The notes below the pieces were generated by a model that was given only the letters and a program-made list of their open reading frames with translations, was not told the DNA's origin and did not search any database. From the NCBI RefSeq assembly GCF_014196195.1, contig NZ_JACIDF010000015.1, positions 1 through 53,231 on the forward strand: a DNA stretch of 53,231 nucleotides, in the 5' to 3' direction. This document shows positions 29,201 to 37,465 of this stretch, in pieces. The position numbers were made by a program, and so were the translations under genes. The first letter of the stretch is position 1; each line of letters begins with the position of its first letter. Source of the stretch: Anoxybacteroides rupiense. Lineage in GTDB: Bacteria > Bacillota > Bacilli > Bacillales > Anoxybacillaceae.

Positions 29201-29784
29201 TCCATTCGGTATGGCAATTCAGCTGTTAACGGATAAATATCAATAATACCACCGCGGATGCTAAATTCTCCCGGGGTTGATACAACGGATACACGCTTAT
29301 ATCCCATTTGAACAAAACGATGTTTATAAGCTTCAATATCGAATTCTTGCTCCACAGTAATTTTCAGTAAATTTTCTTTCCATAACGACTTTGGCGGCAA
29401 TAAACGCCGCACCCCAGCAACAGGAGCAATCACAATTCCTCTTTTTTGCTCTGACCAATAATTCATGACCTCTAAACGCTGAGCCTTTAGTTCCGGGCTA
29501 GCAATGGCCATTTCTGCGGCAATCATTTCATTAACTGGATACAGAAACACTTCCTCTGATCCTAAAATTTGAACAAGATCATCATATATTTTTTGCGCTT
29601 GAAATAGGTTATGAGCAACAATAAGAAGCGGTCTTGCTGTTTCTTTATAAAGAGCAGATAAAAATACGGATCGAGCAGAGCCAGATAATCCTGTTATAAG
29701 CTGCTCTTTTAACCCCGCCTCAATTCCTTTCATGATCGATTGAATATCTTGGTTTTCGATAAAATAATGATGCAACGAACGCAC
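26251..29784 (-). CDS. mfd: Transcription-repair coupling factor Mfd
   Basis: Mfd pushes stalled RNA polymerase off lesions and recruits UvrA. The 1177-residue protein has, in order, a UvrB-homology region (SARSVFLSALY, FSIRGGIIDIYPL), the RNA-polymerase-interacting CarD-like domain (YVVHVNHGIGKYLGIE), a RecG-like translocase with Walker A CGDVGYGKTEVA and DEEQRFG, motif VI QLRGRVGRSNR, and a C-terminal TRCF domain. The start is a GTG at 29784 with AGGAGGGAG just upstream, and the N-terminus then aligns with the B. subtilis protein. The frame stays open 43 codons further and overlaps fin, but that part has no support. It follows fin by 61 bases. Confidence 0.98.
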   Translation of the reverse strand: MRSLHHYFIENQDIQSIMKGIEAGLKEQLITGLSGSARSVFLSALYKETARPLLIVAHNLFQAQKIYDDLVQILGSEEVFLYPVNEMIAAEMAIASPELKAQRLEVMNYWSEQKRGIVIAPVAGVRRLLPPKSLWKENLLKITVEQEFDIEAYKHRFVQMGYKRVSVVSTPGEFSIRGGIIDIYPLTAELPYRMELFDTEVESIRTFTVDDQRSHEEVQQVLIGPVNETLVYGDALQQGIKRIEMGLKESIQKVKDEKTKQLLLQHISYELERLKQGQEIEQPYKYSALFYEQPASLLDYLPENGLLLLDEVSRLQETSENLDEEEAEWQTSLLAEGKTIHTAFVSHSFSDLLQKNKRPILYLSLFLRHVPHTHPQNIVNISCKQMQNFHGQMPLLKAELERWKKAKYAIVFLAANAERMRKLQSVLEDYEMDASPLPGGALPMHGKIQIIQGDLGTGFELPMQKLAVITEEELFKKRVKKPARRQKLSNAERIKSYSELQVGDYVVHVNHGIGKYLGIETLEINGIHKDYIHIQYQGSDTLYVPVDQIDQVQKYVGSEGKEPKIYKLGGSEWKKVKKKVESSVQDIAEDLIKLYAEREASKGYAFSPDTEMQREFEAAFPYQETDDQLRSIEEIKRDMESEKPMDRLLCGDVGYGKTEVALRAAFKAIMDGKQVAFLVPTTILAQQHYETIRERFQGYPIEIGLLNRFRTRKQQSETIQGLKNGTVDIVIGTHRLLSRDVAFKDLGLLIIDEEQRFGVSHKEKIKQLKANIDVLTLTATPIPRTLHMSMIGVRDLSIIETPPENRFPVQTYVMEHTPELIREAIERELARDGQVFVLYNRIEDIDIRAEEISMLVPDARVTYAHGRMSENELESVLLAFLEGQYDVLVTTTIIETGVDIPSVNTLIVYEADKMGLSQLYQLRGRVGRSNRVAYAYFTYRKDKVLNEVAEKRLQAIKEFTELGSGFKIAMRDLSIRGAGNILGAEQHGFIDSVGFDLYSQMLKEAIEKRRGVQQEEKPADVEIDIEIDAYIPDTYISDGLQKIDMYKRFKAISTLEELEELREEMLDRFGEYPDEVDYLFQIAEMKVYAKQNGVESIKQHKQQIDLLFNDQASKDVQIQRLSKIGNRYGRIFGFGMEGPKLKIVLYVKGLKPQEWLVILYETLKELVYEKDGKSVTA

Positions 29785-29845
29785 CTTGCTCTCCCTCCTC
29801 TCGCAAAGCAATAAATGCAAAAATGCTTTGGTCACCCAAAGCGAT

Positions 29846-30076
29846 CTACTGAATAAATTTTTCGCATTGATGCAGTTCCGGATTTCTCTCAAGCGCCTCA
29901 TAGCAATCTTCACAAATCGTTTTTACATGAATTTCCCCGTTTGGAAGATAGGAGATCATATCTAATCGCTCTTCTTCTGTTAAATGGTGAAAGCCCAGTT
30001 GTTCACTATATATCGGCACTTGACTGATCGTTCCTATTTTTACTCCACAATGCCGACAATAATAGTGTAATGCCAT
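29846..30076 (-). CDS. fin: Anti-sigma-F factor Fin (YabK)
   Basis: Fin inhibits sigma-F RNA polymerase in the forespore and helps the switch to sigma-G. The 76-residue protein has two zinc-type cysteine pairs, CRHC (Cys7, Cys10) and CEDC (Cys55, Cys58), and family segments [11 protein letters not shown] and [14 protein letters not shown]. It lies between pth and mfd as in B. subtilis. Its AGGAGG lies eight bases from the ATG and is part of a hairpin with a complementary sequence just after pth (see 30085-30131). I see no convincing sigma-F promoter directly upstream. Confidence 0.93.
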   Translation of the reverse strand: MALHYYCRHCGVKIGTISQVPIYSEQLGFHHLTEEERLDMISYLPNGEIHVKTICEDCYEALERNPELHQCEKFIQ

Positions 30077-30084
30077 ATGGATAA

Positions 30085-30131
30085 CCTCCTAACGGTCTCT
30101 TGCTCACATTCATTTTTTACCATTTAGGAGG
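30085..30131 (-). promoter_or_regulatory. Hairpin that would mask the fin ribosome-binding site
   Basis: In RNA from the minus strand, CCTCCTAA (from 30131) pairs perfectly with TTAGGAGG (to 30085), the fin Shine-Dalgarno. After one bulged A, UGG pairs with CCG by one U-G and two G-C pairs. The loop is about 24 bases. The 5' arm begins 8 bases after the pth stop. Confidence 0.5.
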
Positions 30132-30138
30132 ATTTTAT

Positions 30139-30699
30139 TCATGCATTAAATTCATTCATCACTTGCAAAAAAGGTTCGGTCATAAATTTTTCGCAAGCGT
30201 CAGCCGCACGCATGATAGCATGCTGAATATCCGGTTGTTCCTCGCTTATAAACCGTCCTAATACGTAATCGGTTACTTTTTGACCGTTTTGTGGACGGCC
30301 AATACCAATGCGGATCCGTTTAAATTGATCTGTGCCTAAATGATGGATTAACGATTTAATCCCGTTATGACCTCCGGCGCTTCCTTTTACCCGTAAACGA
30401 ATTTTTCCTACTGGCAGATCTAAATCATCATAGATAACCAATAAATCATCTATATCCATTTTAAAATAATCCATCAACGGGCGAACACACTCACCTGATA
30501 AATTCATATATGTTAGCGGCTTACATAATATGACTTTTTCTGTTCCTACCATGTGTGATGAAAACAGCCCATTAAATTTAGTTTGATTGTATGAAAGATT
30601 CCATCTTTTCGCAAGCTCATCGATGACCATAAATCCGACATTATGTCTTGTCTGTTCATATTCTCTCCCCGGATTTCCTAGACCGACCAGTAACTTCAA
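30139..30699 (-). CDS. pth: Peptidyl-tRNA hydrolase
   Basis: Pth frees tRNA from drop-off peptidyl-tRNA. The 186-residue protein contains the signature [20 protein letters not shown] with the catalytic His, [37 protein letters not shown] and IGIGRP. In B. subtilis the gene is spoVC. I choose a TTG start at 30699 because GAGAGGAGA sits eight bases before it and the N-terminus then matches the family. An upstream frame adds nine residues without support. It is followed by fin. Confidence 0.95.
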   Translation of the reverse strand: MKLLVGLGNPGREYEQTRHNVGFMVIDELAKRWNLSYNQTKFNGLFSSHMVGTEKVILCKPLTYMNLSGECVRPLMDYFKMDIDDLLVIYDDLDLPVGKIRLRVKGSAGGHNGIKSLIHHLGTDQFKRIRIGIGRPQNGQKVTDYVLGRFISEEQPDIQHAIMRAADACEKFMTEPFLQVMNEFNA

Positions 30700-30975
30700 T
30701 GCCTTTATCTCCTCTCTATATGACACGTTCTTTCGATCTTTTCATTTTCTTGGTGTAATCCCTTGTCACGATATCGTTCTCATGGAATGTGTCAACGCTA
30801 CCCCAGCATCTGGACACACGAACACAAAGCCCGTGACGGCTGTCATCGGGATGGCGAACGTAAAATTTTCACTTTTTGCTGCGGATATCATAACAGGAAA
30901 ACCAACAGCCAAAAGTGCAGATCAACATTCGGCCGCAAAACAGACACACAACCCTACGTCAAATATTATCACAAA
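30700..30975. other. Spacer between pth and ctc
   Basis: No gene is supported. Both strands have open frames: a 39-codon minus frame starting MISAAKSENF, and a plus frame reading through most of the spacer. Neither has a ribosome-binding site, and the plus frame also crosses the ctc terminator. The upstream promoter of pth-fin-mfd probably lies here but is not obvious. Confidence 0.4.
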
Positions 30976-31002
30976 AGACGTAACCGAAATACGGTTACGT
31001 CT
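30976..31002 (-). terminator. Intrinsic terminator after ctc
   Basis: A perfect 11-bp stem (AGACGTAACCG / CGGTTACGTCT) with a 5-base loop, followed on the minus strand by TTTG; the T-tract is short. It lies 5-30 bases after the ctc stop. Confidence 0.75.
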
Positions 31003-31006
31003 GTCA

Positions 31007-31636
31007 TCATGATTCAGGCGTAGTTTCTCTTCCCTCTTCAGCTTCCGGGTGACCTGGTTCCTGTTGTTCGCCGCTATGAATTTCCTCTTCCTGCTTAGGC
31101 GGTAAAATCGAGGCAATCACTTCTTCCGACTCATGATTGATTTCGTACATCCCACCTGTTTGCACATCGCCCACTGTAATGGTTTCACCAACCTGTAATG
31201 AGGAAATGTCAATATCAATTGAGGAAGGGATGTTGGCTGGCAACGCCCGAATCGACAGCTGATGTAAAGACTGCTGTAATACACCGCCATCTTTCACGCC
31301 AGCTGCATTACCAACTAAATGTACATTAACAGCCACATCAACCTCTGTTGACATATCAACGACTTGAAAATCGACGTGAATAATCTCATTGCGAATCGGA
31401 TCTTTTTGAATATCACGTAACAACGCAGAATGACTTTCACCATTTACCTTTAACGTGATTAAGCCATTTCGTCCTGCTTCGCGAACGGTTTTCAAAAAAT
31501 CTGCCGCATTCATATAAACGACACGATTTTTCACATTTTTTCCGTAAAGTACTCCAGGAATATTTCCTTGTAATCGGATTTTGCGCAATCCAAAGCCTTG
31601 CCCTTCTGTACGCTCTTTCGCTTCGAGCACAGCCAT
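31007..31636 (-). CDS. ctc: Ribosomal protein bL25, Ctc (general stress) type
   Basis: Ctc binds 5S rRNA and replaces or acts as bL25, especially under stress. The 209 residues have the N-terminal L25 beta-barrel (GFGLRKIRLQGNIPGVLYGK, residues about 14-33, to about 95) and a C-terminal TL5-type beta domain (DVAVNVHLVGNAAGVKDGG, LPANIPSSIDIDIS). The tail is acidic and rich in Glu/Gln. The ATG follows AGGAGGAGG. It lies downstream of prs as in B. subtilis. The upstream sequence keeps a sigma-B-like -35 but a poor -10. Confidence 0.95.
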   Translation of the reverse strand: MAVLEAKERTEGQGFGLRKIRLQGNIPGVLYGKNVKNRVVYMNAADFLKTVREAGRNGLITLKVNGESHSALLRDIQKDPIRNEIIHVDFQVVDMSTEVDVAVNVHLVGNAAGVKDGGVLQQSLHQLSIRALPANIPSSIDIDISSLQVGETITVGDVQTGGMYEINHESEEVIASILPPKQEEEIHSGEQQEPGHPEAEEGRETTPES

Positions 31637-31675
31637 GCGTCATCCTCCTCCTGTTTAAAGACTCTACGAATTACT

Positions 31676-31701
31676 TTGTCCTAAAACAGGAAGATTTAAA
31701 C
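31676..31701 (-). promoter_or_regulatory. Degenerate sigma-B-like promoter of ctc
   Basis: Minus-strand GTTTAA (31696-31701) is a perfect sigma-B -35. Fourteen bp on, GGACAA (31676-31681) matches the -10 GGGTAT at only 3 of 6. In B. subtilis ctc is a classical sigma-B gene. Confidence 0.35.
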
Positions 31702-31712
31702 ATCTATTTTTC

Positions 31713-32663
31713 TCAATCAAACAAGGCACTAATCGATTGCATTTCATAAATACGAATAATCGCTTCGGCAATCAACGGGGCTACTGATAGTTCTACAATT
31801 TTATCAATTTTCTTTTCTTCTGGAAGAGCAATCGAATTTGTCACAACAAGCTCTTTAATTTTTGAATTTTGAATTCTCTCAATCGCTGGACCTGAAAGTA
31901 CCGGATGCGTACAACACGCATATACTTCACTAGCTCCATTTTCTACAAGTGCATTGGCCGCTAATGTTATCGTTCCAGCGGTATCAATAATATCGTCAAT
32001 GAGAATGGCCGTTTTGCCTTCCACTTGTCCGACGATATTCATAACTTCAGCAACGTTTGGTTTAGGGCGGCGTTTATCAATAATCGCAATCGGAGCTTTT
32101 AACCGATCAGCTAACCGACGGGCCCGTGTTACTCCTCCATGGTCTGGGGATACGATCACGATGTCTTGAAGATTTTTGTTTTTAAAATAGTCCGCTAAAA
32201 TTGGCACACCCATTAAATGGTCGATTGGAACATCGAAAAATCCTTGAATTTGTGGAGCATGGAGATCAAGCGTAATCACGCGAGAAGCCCCCGCCGTTTC
32301 TAGCAGATTCGCAACCAGCTTAGCTGTAATCGGCTCGCGAGAACGCGCTTTACGATCTTGTCTAGCATATCCATAGTAAGGCATAACGATATTAATCGTT
32401 TTGGCTGACGCCCGCTTCAGTGCATCAATCATAATTAACAGCTCCATTAAATGTTCATTGACAGGGGCGCTGGTCGATTGGATAACAAATACATCTCCGC
32501 CGCGAATGCTCTCCTCAATGTTGATTTGAATTTCTCCATCACTGAATCGGGATACAGAGCATTTTCCCAATTGTACCCCAATCACTTGAGCAATTTCCTC
32601 TGCCAGCTTCATATTCGAATTTAACGAAAATAATTTTAGACTGGAATCAAGATATTGAGACAT
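31713..32663 (-). CDS. prs: Ribose-phosphate pyrophosphokinase (PRPP synthetase)
   Basis: Prs makes PRPP from ribose 5-phosphate and ATP for nucleotide, His and Trp synthesis. The 316-residue protein is nearly identical in layout to Bacillus Prs: [13 protein letters not shown], the ATP flexible loop [38 protein letters not shown], and the PRPP-binding loop [13 protein letters not shown]. It follows glmU by 12 bases and probably shares its promoter. The neighbouring PurR and Hpt use PRPP. Confidence 0.98.
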   Translation of the reverse strand: MSQYLDSSLKLFSLNSNMKLAEEIAQVIGVQLGKCSVSRFSDGEIQINIEESIRGGDVFVIQSTSAPVNEHLMELLIMIDALKRASAKTINIVMPYYGYARQDRKARSREPITAKLVANLLETAGASRVITLDLHAPQIQGFFDVPIDHLMGVPILADYFKNKNLQDIVIVSPDHGGVTRARRLADRLKAPIAIIDKRRPKPNVAEVMNIVGQVEGKTAILIDDIIDTAGTITLAANALVENGASEVYACCTHPVLSGPAIERIQNSKIKELVVTNSIALPEEKKIDKIVELSVAPLIAEAIIRIYEMQSISALFD

Positions 32664-32675
32664 GATAAACCTCCA

Positions 32676-34055
32676 TCAGGAATTTTTCTTAAAGTTAAGG
32701 CGATCCACATAATTTTCTTTATTAACCTGGCGGGCGCGAGCAATCGATAAAGCATTTCCCGGGACATCGTCTGTAATGGTAGAGCCAGCAGCTACATAAG
32801 CGCCTTTTCCAATGGTCACTGGAGCAATCAAGTTAGCATTACAGCCGATAAATGCGCCATCTTCAATTTTGGTTAAATATTTATGCTTTCCATCATAGTT
32901 CACTGTGATAGAACCGCAGCCTAAATTGACATCTTCCCCGACCTCAGCGTCGCCAATGTAGCTTAAATGCGAAGCTTTGCTGCCTTTGCCAAAGGTGGAT
33001 TTTTTAATTTCAACAAAATTGCCAATCCGAACATCATCGCCGATTTGAGACGATGGACGAATATGAGCAAAGGGACCAATCGTTACTTGATGTCCAATTT
33101 CACTGTCATGGGCAACAGAGTGACGAACCGTCGTGCCGTCACCAATCGAACAATCTTTAATTTCAGAATGAGGGCCAATGATACACTCTTTTCCAATCGT
33201 TGTTTTTCCTTCAATGATCGTACCAGGATAAATGATGGTGTCACGTCCAATTTCCGCTTCTGGTGATATATAGGTATGCTCTGGATCAATAATTGTCACG
33301 CCATTGGTCATATGCGCATAGTTAATCCGTTTGCGCATAATCGCCTCAGCTTGAGAAAGGGCAATGCGGTCGTTGATCCCTATTGTTTCCTCAAACGAAG
33401 GGGACTGATAAGCAGAAATGATTTCGCCTTTTTTTCTTAAAATTTCAATCACATCAGTTAAATAATACTCGCCTTGAACATTCTGATTCGATACATTTGT
33501 AAGCGCTTCAAACAATGCTTTGTTATCGAAACAATACGTTCCTGTATTAATCTCTTGAATAGACCGTTCCTCTTCTGTAGCATCTTTATGCTCTACAATT
33601 TTTTCTACGCTTCCTTCATCATTTCGGACAATTCGGCCATATCCGCTAGGATTTTCTGCAATTGCCGTTAAAATCGTCGCTTTAGCCTTGGTTGAAAGAT
33701 GATGCTCTAATAGCGCTTTCATCGTTTCAGCCGTGATGAGTGGGGTATCACCGCACACAACAAGTGTTACACCTTCCAGTCCTTTCAAGTAAGGAGAAGC
33801 TTGCATAACAGCATGAGCAGTCCCTAGCTGCTTTTCTTGGAGAGCAAATTCGCTTTTATCACTGATTTGTTTTTTTACTTGTTCCGCACCAAATCCAACT
33901 ACGGTAATTAACTTCTCAAGATCAAGCCGCGATACTTGATCGACTACATGCTGAACCATTGGCTTGCCGCAGACAGGATGTAAGACTTTATATAGGTTTG
34001 ATTTCATTCTTGTTCCCTGTCCCGCCGCCAATATTATCGCGTATCGTTTTACCAT
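32676..34055 (-). CDS. glmU: Bifunctional GlmU: GlcN-1-P acetyltransferase / GlcNAc-1-P uridyltransferase
   Basis: GlmU makes UDP-GlcNAc for peptidoglycan and teichoic acids. The 459-residue protein has an N-terminal nucleotidyltransferase domain ([19 protein letters not shown], residues about 7-25; VVCGDTPLI) and a C-terminal left-handed beta-helix of hexapeptide repeats (from about 250), with [19 protein letters not shown] and [12 protein letters not shown]. The ATG at 34055 has GGAGG eight bases before it; an upstream extension of five codons is not needed. Named gcaD in B. subtilis. First gene of the glmU-prs unit. Confidence 0.98.
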   Translation of the reverse strand: MVKRYAIILAAGQGTRMKSNLYKVLHPVCGKPMVQHVVDQVSRLDLEKLITVVGFGAEQVKKQISDKSEFALQEKQLGTAHAVMQASPYLKGLEGVTLVVCGDTPLITAETMKALLEHHLSTKAKATILTAIAENPSGYGRIVRNDEGSVEKIVEHKDATEEERSIQEINTGTYCFDNKALFEALTNVSNQNVQGEYYLTDVIEILRKKGEIISAYQSPSFEETIGINDRIALSQAEAIMRKRINYAHMTNGVTIIDPEHTYISPEAEIGRDTIIYPGTIIEGKTTIGKECIIGPHSEIKDCSIGDGTTVRHSVAHDSEIGHQVTIGPFAHIRPSSQIGDDVRIGNFVEIKKSTFGKGSKASHLSYIGDAEVGEDVNLGCGSITVNYDGKHKYLTKIEDGAFIGCNANLIAPVTIGKGAYVAAGSTITDDVPGNALSIARARQVNKENYVDRLNFKKNS

Positions 34056-34091
34056 AAACAGGGCCTCCAATTACCTTTTTATCCATAATTG

Positions 34092-34120
34092 AATATATCC
34101 TAATTAGCTATGTATTTCAA
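34092..34120 (-). promoter_or_regulatory. Promoter of glmU-prs (sigma-A)
   Basis: Minus-strand -35 TTGAAA (34115-34120), 17-bp spacer, -10 TATATT (34092-34097), about 35 bases ahead of the glmU start. Confidence 0.75.
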
Positions 34121-34151
34121 GGAAACATTCCATTTTACCAGAAAATAAAAA

Positions 34152-34175
34152 AAGCCTGTTGCACAGAACAGGCTT
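34152..34175 (-). terminator. Intrinsic terminator after spoVG
   Basis: A 9-bp stem (AAGCCTGTT / AACAGGCTT) with a 6-base loop and T/A runs on both sides. It ends spoVG on the minus strand. Confidence 0.92.
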
Positions 34176-34182
34176 TTTTTAT

Positions 34183-34473
34183 TTAAGAAGCACCGGCTTC
34201 TTCTAACTCTTCTTCAAGTTCCCCTAAACGGTGATACTCAGCTAATACTGCTTCTTGAATTTTCCCACGAGTTGTGGAATTAATTGGATGTGCGATGTCG
34301 CGAAACTCCCCGTCAGGAGTACGCTTGCTTGGCATAGCCACAAACAAGCCGTTATTGCCATCAATTACGCGAATATCATGCACCACAAATTCGTTATCCA
34401 GCGTAATAGAAGCAATCGCTCTCATACGTCCTTCGGTATTCACGCGGCGTAATCTAACGTCGGTTACTTCCAT
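34183..34473 (-). CDS. spoVG: SpoVG, RNA-binding sporulation/global regulator
   Basis: SpoVG affects asymmetric septation and spore cortex in Bacillus and acts as a global regulator in other Firmicutes. The 96-residue protein begins [17 protein letters not shown], followed by [17 protein letters not shown] and [19 protein letters not shown], all highly conserved. I start at 34473 with AAAGGTGGTGAG upstream; the longer frame has no support. It has its own terminator and a clear sigma-H promoter. In B. subtilis the gene is also repressed by AbrB. Confidence 0.98.
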   Translation of the reverse strand: MEVTDVRLRRVNTEGRMRAIASITLDNEFVVHDIRVIDGNNGLFVAMPSKRTPDGEFRDIAHPINSTTRGKIQEAVLAEYHRLGELEEELEEAGAS

Positions 34474-34515
34474 TCTGCTCACCACCTTTTCCCTATATAA
34501 GAACTTGGTTAATTT

Positions 34516-34542
34516 ATTCCACATTCATCTCGCATTTCCTTC
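34516..34542 (-). promoter_or_regulatory. sigma-H promoter of spoVG
   Basis: Minus strand: GAAGGAAAT (34534-34542) matches the sigma-H -35 RnAGGAWWW. After 11 bp, GTGGAAT (34516-34522) matches the -10 RnnGAAT. The upstream flank is AT-rich, as at the AbrB-bound B. subtilis promoter. Confidence 0.85.
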
Positions 34543-34785
34543 TTTTAATTTAAAAAATTTCATAAAAAATAGATAAAATGACCTGTTTTTGTCAAAATAA
34601 GTGTTTATTCTAGCCGATGCTGTCGAATGAAGATATGCGGGAAAATCTAATAAGGGAAAAGGGGAGTAGAAAAGCTATCATTCACTCGTGGGGCCTAATA
34701 AAATGGATTTGCTTGTTATTCTTGCGCCTCATAAATGATGAACGGACCGTATCTATATCTGTAAAAAGCCTCGAACGGAAGGCAA
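34543..34785. other. Spacer between ridA and spoVG
   Basis: No gene is supported. The part next to the sigma-H promoter is AT-rich. A plus-strand frame covers most of the spacer but has no relatives I recognise. A perfect 0A-box-like TGTCGAA occurs on the plus strand at 34621-34627, about 80 bp upstream of the sigma-H promoter; significance unknown. Confidence 0.4.
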
Positions 34786-34825
34786 GTGGGTGCACGGTCA
34801 CGCCAAAGCGTGACCGTGCACCCGC
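34786..34825. repeat. Long perfect inverted repeat downstream of ridA
   Basis: The arms GGGTGCACGGTCACGC (34788-34803) and its exact complement (34808-34823) form a 16-bp stem with a CAAA loop, extendable by one wobble and one G-C pair. No T-tract follows on either strand, so it is not a standard intrinsic terminator, although it may end or protect the ridA transcript. Confidence 0.7.
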
Positions 34826-34859
34826 CAACAAGTATCTTATAGTTGGGATATCGCTAAAC

Positions 34860-35234
34860 TTATTTCACTAAAGCAATCACTTCAATTTCAACAAGTGCGT
34901 CTTTTGGCAGCTGAGCCACTGCTACGCAAGAACGCGCTGGTTTATGCTCATTAAAATACTGGCCATATACTTCATTCACAGCTGCAAAATCGTCCATGCT
35001 TTTTAAGAAAACGGTTGTTTTTACAACTGTTTCAAGTGATGCTCCTGCTGCTTCCAGAACGGCCTTCAAATTTTTGAACACTTGATGAGTTTGCTCTTTG
35101 ACATCTCCCTGCACCATTTCTCCTTCTGGTGTCAAGGCAATTTGACCTGAGCTGTAGAACATATTATTAACAATGATTCCTTGGGAGTATGGGCCAATCG
35201 CCTGAGGCGCTTTCGATGTTTGTACTTTTTCCAT
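34860..35234 (-). CDS. ridA: RidA (YabJ), enamine/imine deaminase
   Basis: RidA hydrolyses reactive 2-aminoacrylate and related imines released by PLP enzymes. The 124-residue YjgF-fold protein has [41 protein letters not shown] and the C-terminal signature [22 protein letters not shown] with the active-site Arg. In B. subtilis yabJ lies after purR in the same operon, as here (20-base gap). Confidence 0.96.
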   Translation of the reverse strand: MEKVQTSKAPQAIGPYSQGIIVNNMFYSSGQIALTPEGEMVQGDVKEQTHQVFKNLKAVLEAAGASLETVVKTTVFLKSMDDFAAVNEVYGQYFNEHKPARSCVAVAQLPKDALVEIEVIALVK

Positions 35235-35254
35235 CTTTGTATGACTCCTTTCTT

Positions 35255-36079
35255 TTATTCGAGAAAATTTAAATAGTTTCCTTCTTTTACAGCAATGTGC
35301 TTCTCTTTTATATCAACAGAAGAAAGCTTCACTAAGGAAACGTATTCATCCACAAGCCGTTCACTTATATCTTCTGACTCGACAAGCACTCCGATTCCAG
35401 CCAAACGAGCGTTAAACTCATTTAATAAACTGGTCATACCATGTATCGTGCCGCCCGCTTTCATAAAATCATCGATAATTAATACGTTCGTTCCCTCTGC
35501 TAAACTGCGTTTTGCCAATACCATTGTTTGAATGCGTTTAGACGAGCCAGATACGTAATTAATGCTAACCATCGATCCTTCTGTCACTTTATTATCATGA
35601 CGCACGATCACCACAGGCACATTCAAAAAATGGGCTACAGCATAAGCTAACGGAATCCCCTTTGTCGCAATGGTCATAACGACATCAATAGTCCGTTCGG
35701 CAAAAAGAGACGCATATAATTGGCCGATTTTATTGACAATTCGCGGATCTCCAAGAATATCCGTCATATAAAGATACCCACCGGGCAGCAATCGATCCGG
35801 ATTTGCCAGCTGCTCACATAAGTAATGAACCGTCTCTTTGGCTTCATCAACAGAGATTTTAGGAATATATTGAACTCCGCCTGCCGCGCCTGAAAGTGTT
35901 TTCAATGTTCCGATCCCTTGCTGTTCAAATGTTTGCTTAATAATCGCTAAATCCTCACTAATGGAAGATTTGGCCGACTGATAGCGTTCAGCAAAAAAAG
36001 TGAGCGGGACCAGCTGATGGGGATGTTCTAGGAGATAGTGCGTCATATCGACTAAGCGGCTACTGCGCCTTAATTTCAT
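35255..36079 (-). CDS. purR: Purine operon repressor PurR
   Basis: PurR represses purine synthesis and transport genes; PRPP binding relieves repression. The 274-residue protein has an N-terminal winged helix ([38 protein letters not shown]) and a type I PRT-fold effector domain with the PRPP-binding loop [16 protein letters not shown]. It is not a LacI-family PurR. I start at 36079 with TAGGGGG upstream. Operon ispE-purR-ridA as in B. subtilis. No obvious PurBox was found in front of the operon. Confidence 0.97.
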   Translation of the reverse strand: MKLRRSSRLVDMTHYLLEHPHQLVPLTFFAERYQSAKSSISEDLAIIKQTFEQQGIGTLKTLSGAAGGVQYIPKISVDEAKETVHYLCEQLANPDRLLPGGYLYMTDILGDPRIVNKIGQLYASLFAERTIDVVMTIATKGIPLAYAVAHFLNVPVVIVRHDNKVTEGSMVSINYVSGSSKRIQTMVLAKRSLAEGTNVLIIDDFMKAGGTIHGMTSLLNEFNARLAGIGVLVESEDISERLVDEYVSLVKLSSVDIKEKHIAVKEGNYLNFLE

Positions 36080-36136
36080 AAACGAACCCCCTAAAAACCG
36101 AATGTTATATGGTAAATATAACATTAATGTACGTAT

Positions 36137-37006
36137 TTAATCAAGCGTATTCCGCTCTCCTAATAACCTCACTGTAAAGACTTGGTCACAAAAACCTCTT
36201 AAACCGTTATAAATGCGCTGCAATCGTGAATCATACTGGACGAGTCCAAAAACCGTCGGGCCGCTTCCGCTCATTAATACCGCATCAGCCCCGAAACGCT
36301 TCATTTGCTCTTTAATATGGGCTACCTCTGGATATTTTTTTAACGTCACATCTTCCAATACATTTCCAACAAGAGAACAAATTCCTTCGTAATCTTGGTG
36401 TTTAATGGCTTGTACCATTCCATCGACATCAGGGTGCTCAATCGTGTTGACATTTAAACTTCGATACACTTCGGCTGTTGAAACCCCGATGGCTGGTTTT
36501 GCTAGAATGACCCAGCACGGTGGAGGAGCAGGAATATGTTCAATTTTTTCTCCTCGTCCGGTGGCAATGGCTGTTCCGCCATAGACGCAAAACGATACGT
36601 CAGAACCTATTTTTGCACCAAGCTCGGCTAATTCATCGAGAGTAAGTCCCAGTCTCCAAAGTTTATTTAGTCCTCGCAGTGTAGCTGCTGCATCACTGCT
36701 TCCTCCAGCCAAACCAGCAGCGACCGGAATCGCTTTCGCAATTGAAATAGCGACCCCCTTGCGAATTCCAAACGTTTCTTTCAGCAATTTTGCTGCTTGG
36801 TAAGCTAAATTCCGATGATCGTCAGGAACAAATCGATTATGTGAGACAATTTTAATTGTATCGCTGGCTAATGGGACTAGTTCGATTCGGTCAGCAAGAT
36901 CAATCGTCGTCATCACCATTTTGACTTCGTGATATCCGTCTGGCCGTTTATGTAGCACATCTAACGATAAATTGATTTTAGCCGGAGCTTTTACCAATAG
37001 TCTCAA
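36137..37006 (-). CDS. ispE: 4-diphosphocytidyl-2-C-methyl-D-erythritol kinase
   Basis: IspE phosphorylates CDP-ME in the MEP pathway of isoprenoid synthesis. The 289-residue GHMP kinase has [12 protein letters not shown] at the N-terminus, the ATP loop [31 protein letters not shown] and [11 protein letters not shown] place the start at a TTG (37006), preceded by AGGTGG, because the N-terminus then matches the B. subtilis protein. A GTG three codons upstream overlaps that ribosome-binding site. First gene of the ispE-purR-ridA unit. Confidence 0.96.
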   Translation of the reverse strand: MRLLVKAPAKINLSLDVLHKRPDGYHEVKMVMTTIDLADRIELVPLASDTIKIVSHNRFVPDDHRNLAYQAAKLLKETFGIRKGVAISIAKAIPVAAGLAGGSSDAAATLRGLNKLWRLGLTLDELAELGAKIGSDVSFCVYGGTAIATGRGEKIEHIPAPPPCWVILAKPAIGVSTAEVYRSLNVNTIEHPDVDGMVQAIKHQDYEGICSLVGNVLEDVTLKKYPEVAHIKEQMKRFGADAVLMSGSGPTVFGLVQYDSRLQRIYNGLRGFCDQVFTVRLLGERNTLD

Positions 37007-37070
37007 ACTTTCCACCTACTTTATCCACTTCAAACTTATACGAACATTTTACCACAAACCAACGAACTCC

Positions 37071-37099
37071 ATTATGCAATCTTTCAAGAGCCTTGTCAA
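37071..37099 (-). promoter_or_regulatory. Promoter of ispE-purR-ridA (sigma-A)
   Basis: Minus-strand -35 TTGACA (37094-37099), 17-bp spacer, -10 CATAAT (37071-37076). Confidence 0.8.
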
Positions 37100-37106
37100 A
37101 GAAAAA

Positions 37107-37126
37107 CCGAAGCCATTAAGCTTCGG
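37107..37126 (-). terminator. Intrinsic terminator after sspF
   Basis: A 7-bp stem (CCGAAGC / GCTTCGG) with a 6-base loop, followed on the minus strand by TTTTTC. Confidence 0.85.
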
Positions 37127-37157
37127 CTGCCGCGGTTATAATTTTTAGTGATTTTGA

Positions 37158-37337
37158 TTACTTTGTCCTCTCAGCCAAATGACGTTCCGCCATTTGTATC
37201 GCTAATTTCACCATATTTCCCGCATCTTTCGCGCGAATAGCTCCCCAGCCTTCTTTTTGAACGACATCGTAAAATCCCAACTCTTTGGCCAGCTCTTCCT
37301 TAAACTGCTGTGACATCATTCCTCGACGTCTGCTCAA
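37158..37337 (-). CDS. sspF: Small acid-soluble spore protein SspF (alpha/beta type)
   Basis: This protein coats DNA in the forespore. The 59 residues begin [20 protein letters not shown], followed by [22 protein letters not shown], the alpha/beta SASP signature with the GPR-type cleavage region changed. I place a TTG start at 37337, nine bases after AAAGGAGC, to match the family. The longer frame upstream is unsupported. I see no clear sigma-G promoter; two tandem 17-bp repeats lie where the promoter would be expected. Confidence 0.92.
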   Translation of the reverse strand: MSRRRGMMSQQFKEELAKELGFYDVVQKEGWGAIRAKDAGNMVKLAIQMAERHLAERTK

Positions 37338-37408
37338 TTGCAAGCAGCTCCTTTCAAAAACCGCGACAATTTTATTATTTAAAAACAGACGCATCTTTAT
37401 GTTTCCTT

Positions 37409-37442
37409 TATAAAGAAAAGTACAATATAAAGAAAAGTACAA
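37409..37442. repeat. Perfect 17-bp tandem duplication upstream of sspF
   Basis: TATAAAGAAAAGTACAA occurs twice head to tail (37409-37425 and 37426-37442), between veg and sspF. It is AT-rich and could result from replication slippage. It occupies the region from which sspF would be transcribed. Confidence 0.9.
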
Positions 37443-37465
37443 AACAAAAAGCAGCAAACAAATGT

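Noticed and set aside
30096-30144. sigma-F promoter for fin between pth and fin
   Set aside because: GCATGA and GGTAAAAAAT are present but the spacing (17-18 bp) does not match the 15 bp needed, so the evidence is too weak.
30587-31012. Plus-strand open frame of about 140 codons opposite pth and the pth-ctc spacer
   Set aside because: It has no ribosome-binding site, overlaps pth in antisense and runs through the ctc terminator; probably a shadow frame.
34617-34871. Plus-strand open frame of 84 codons between spoVG and ridA
   Set aside because: No ribosome-binding site, crosses the 16-bp hairpin and ends inside ridA; no recognisable family.
36080-36124. Longer N-terminus for PurR
   Set aside because: The upstream codons lack a ribosome-binding site and do not match the family; the start at 36079 does.
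37338-37408. sigma-G promoter for sspF
   Set aside because: CATAAAG is a poor -10 and no matching -35 lies 17-18 bp upstream.
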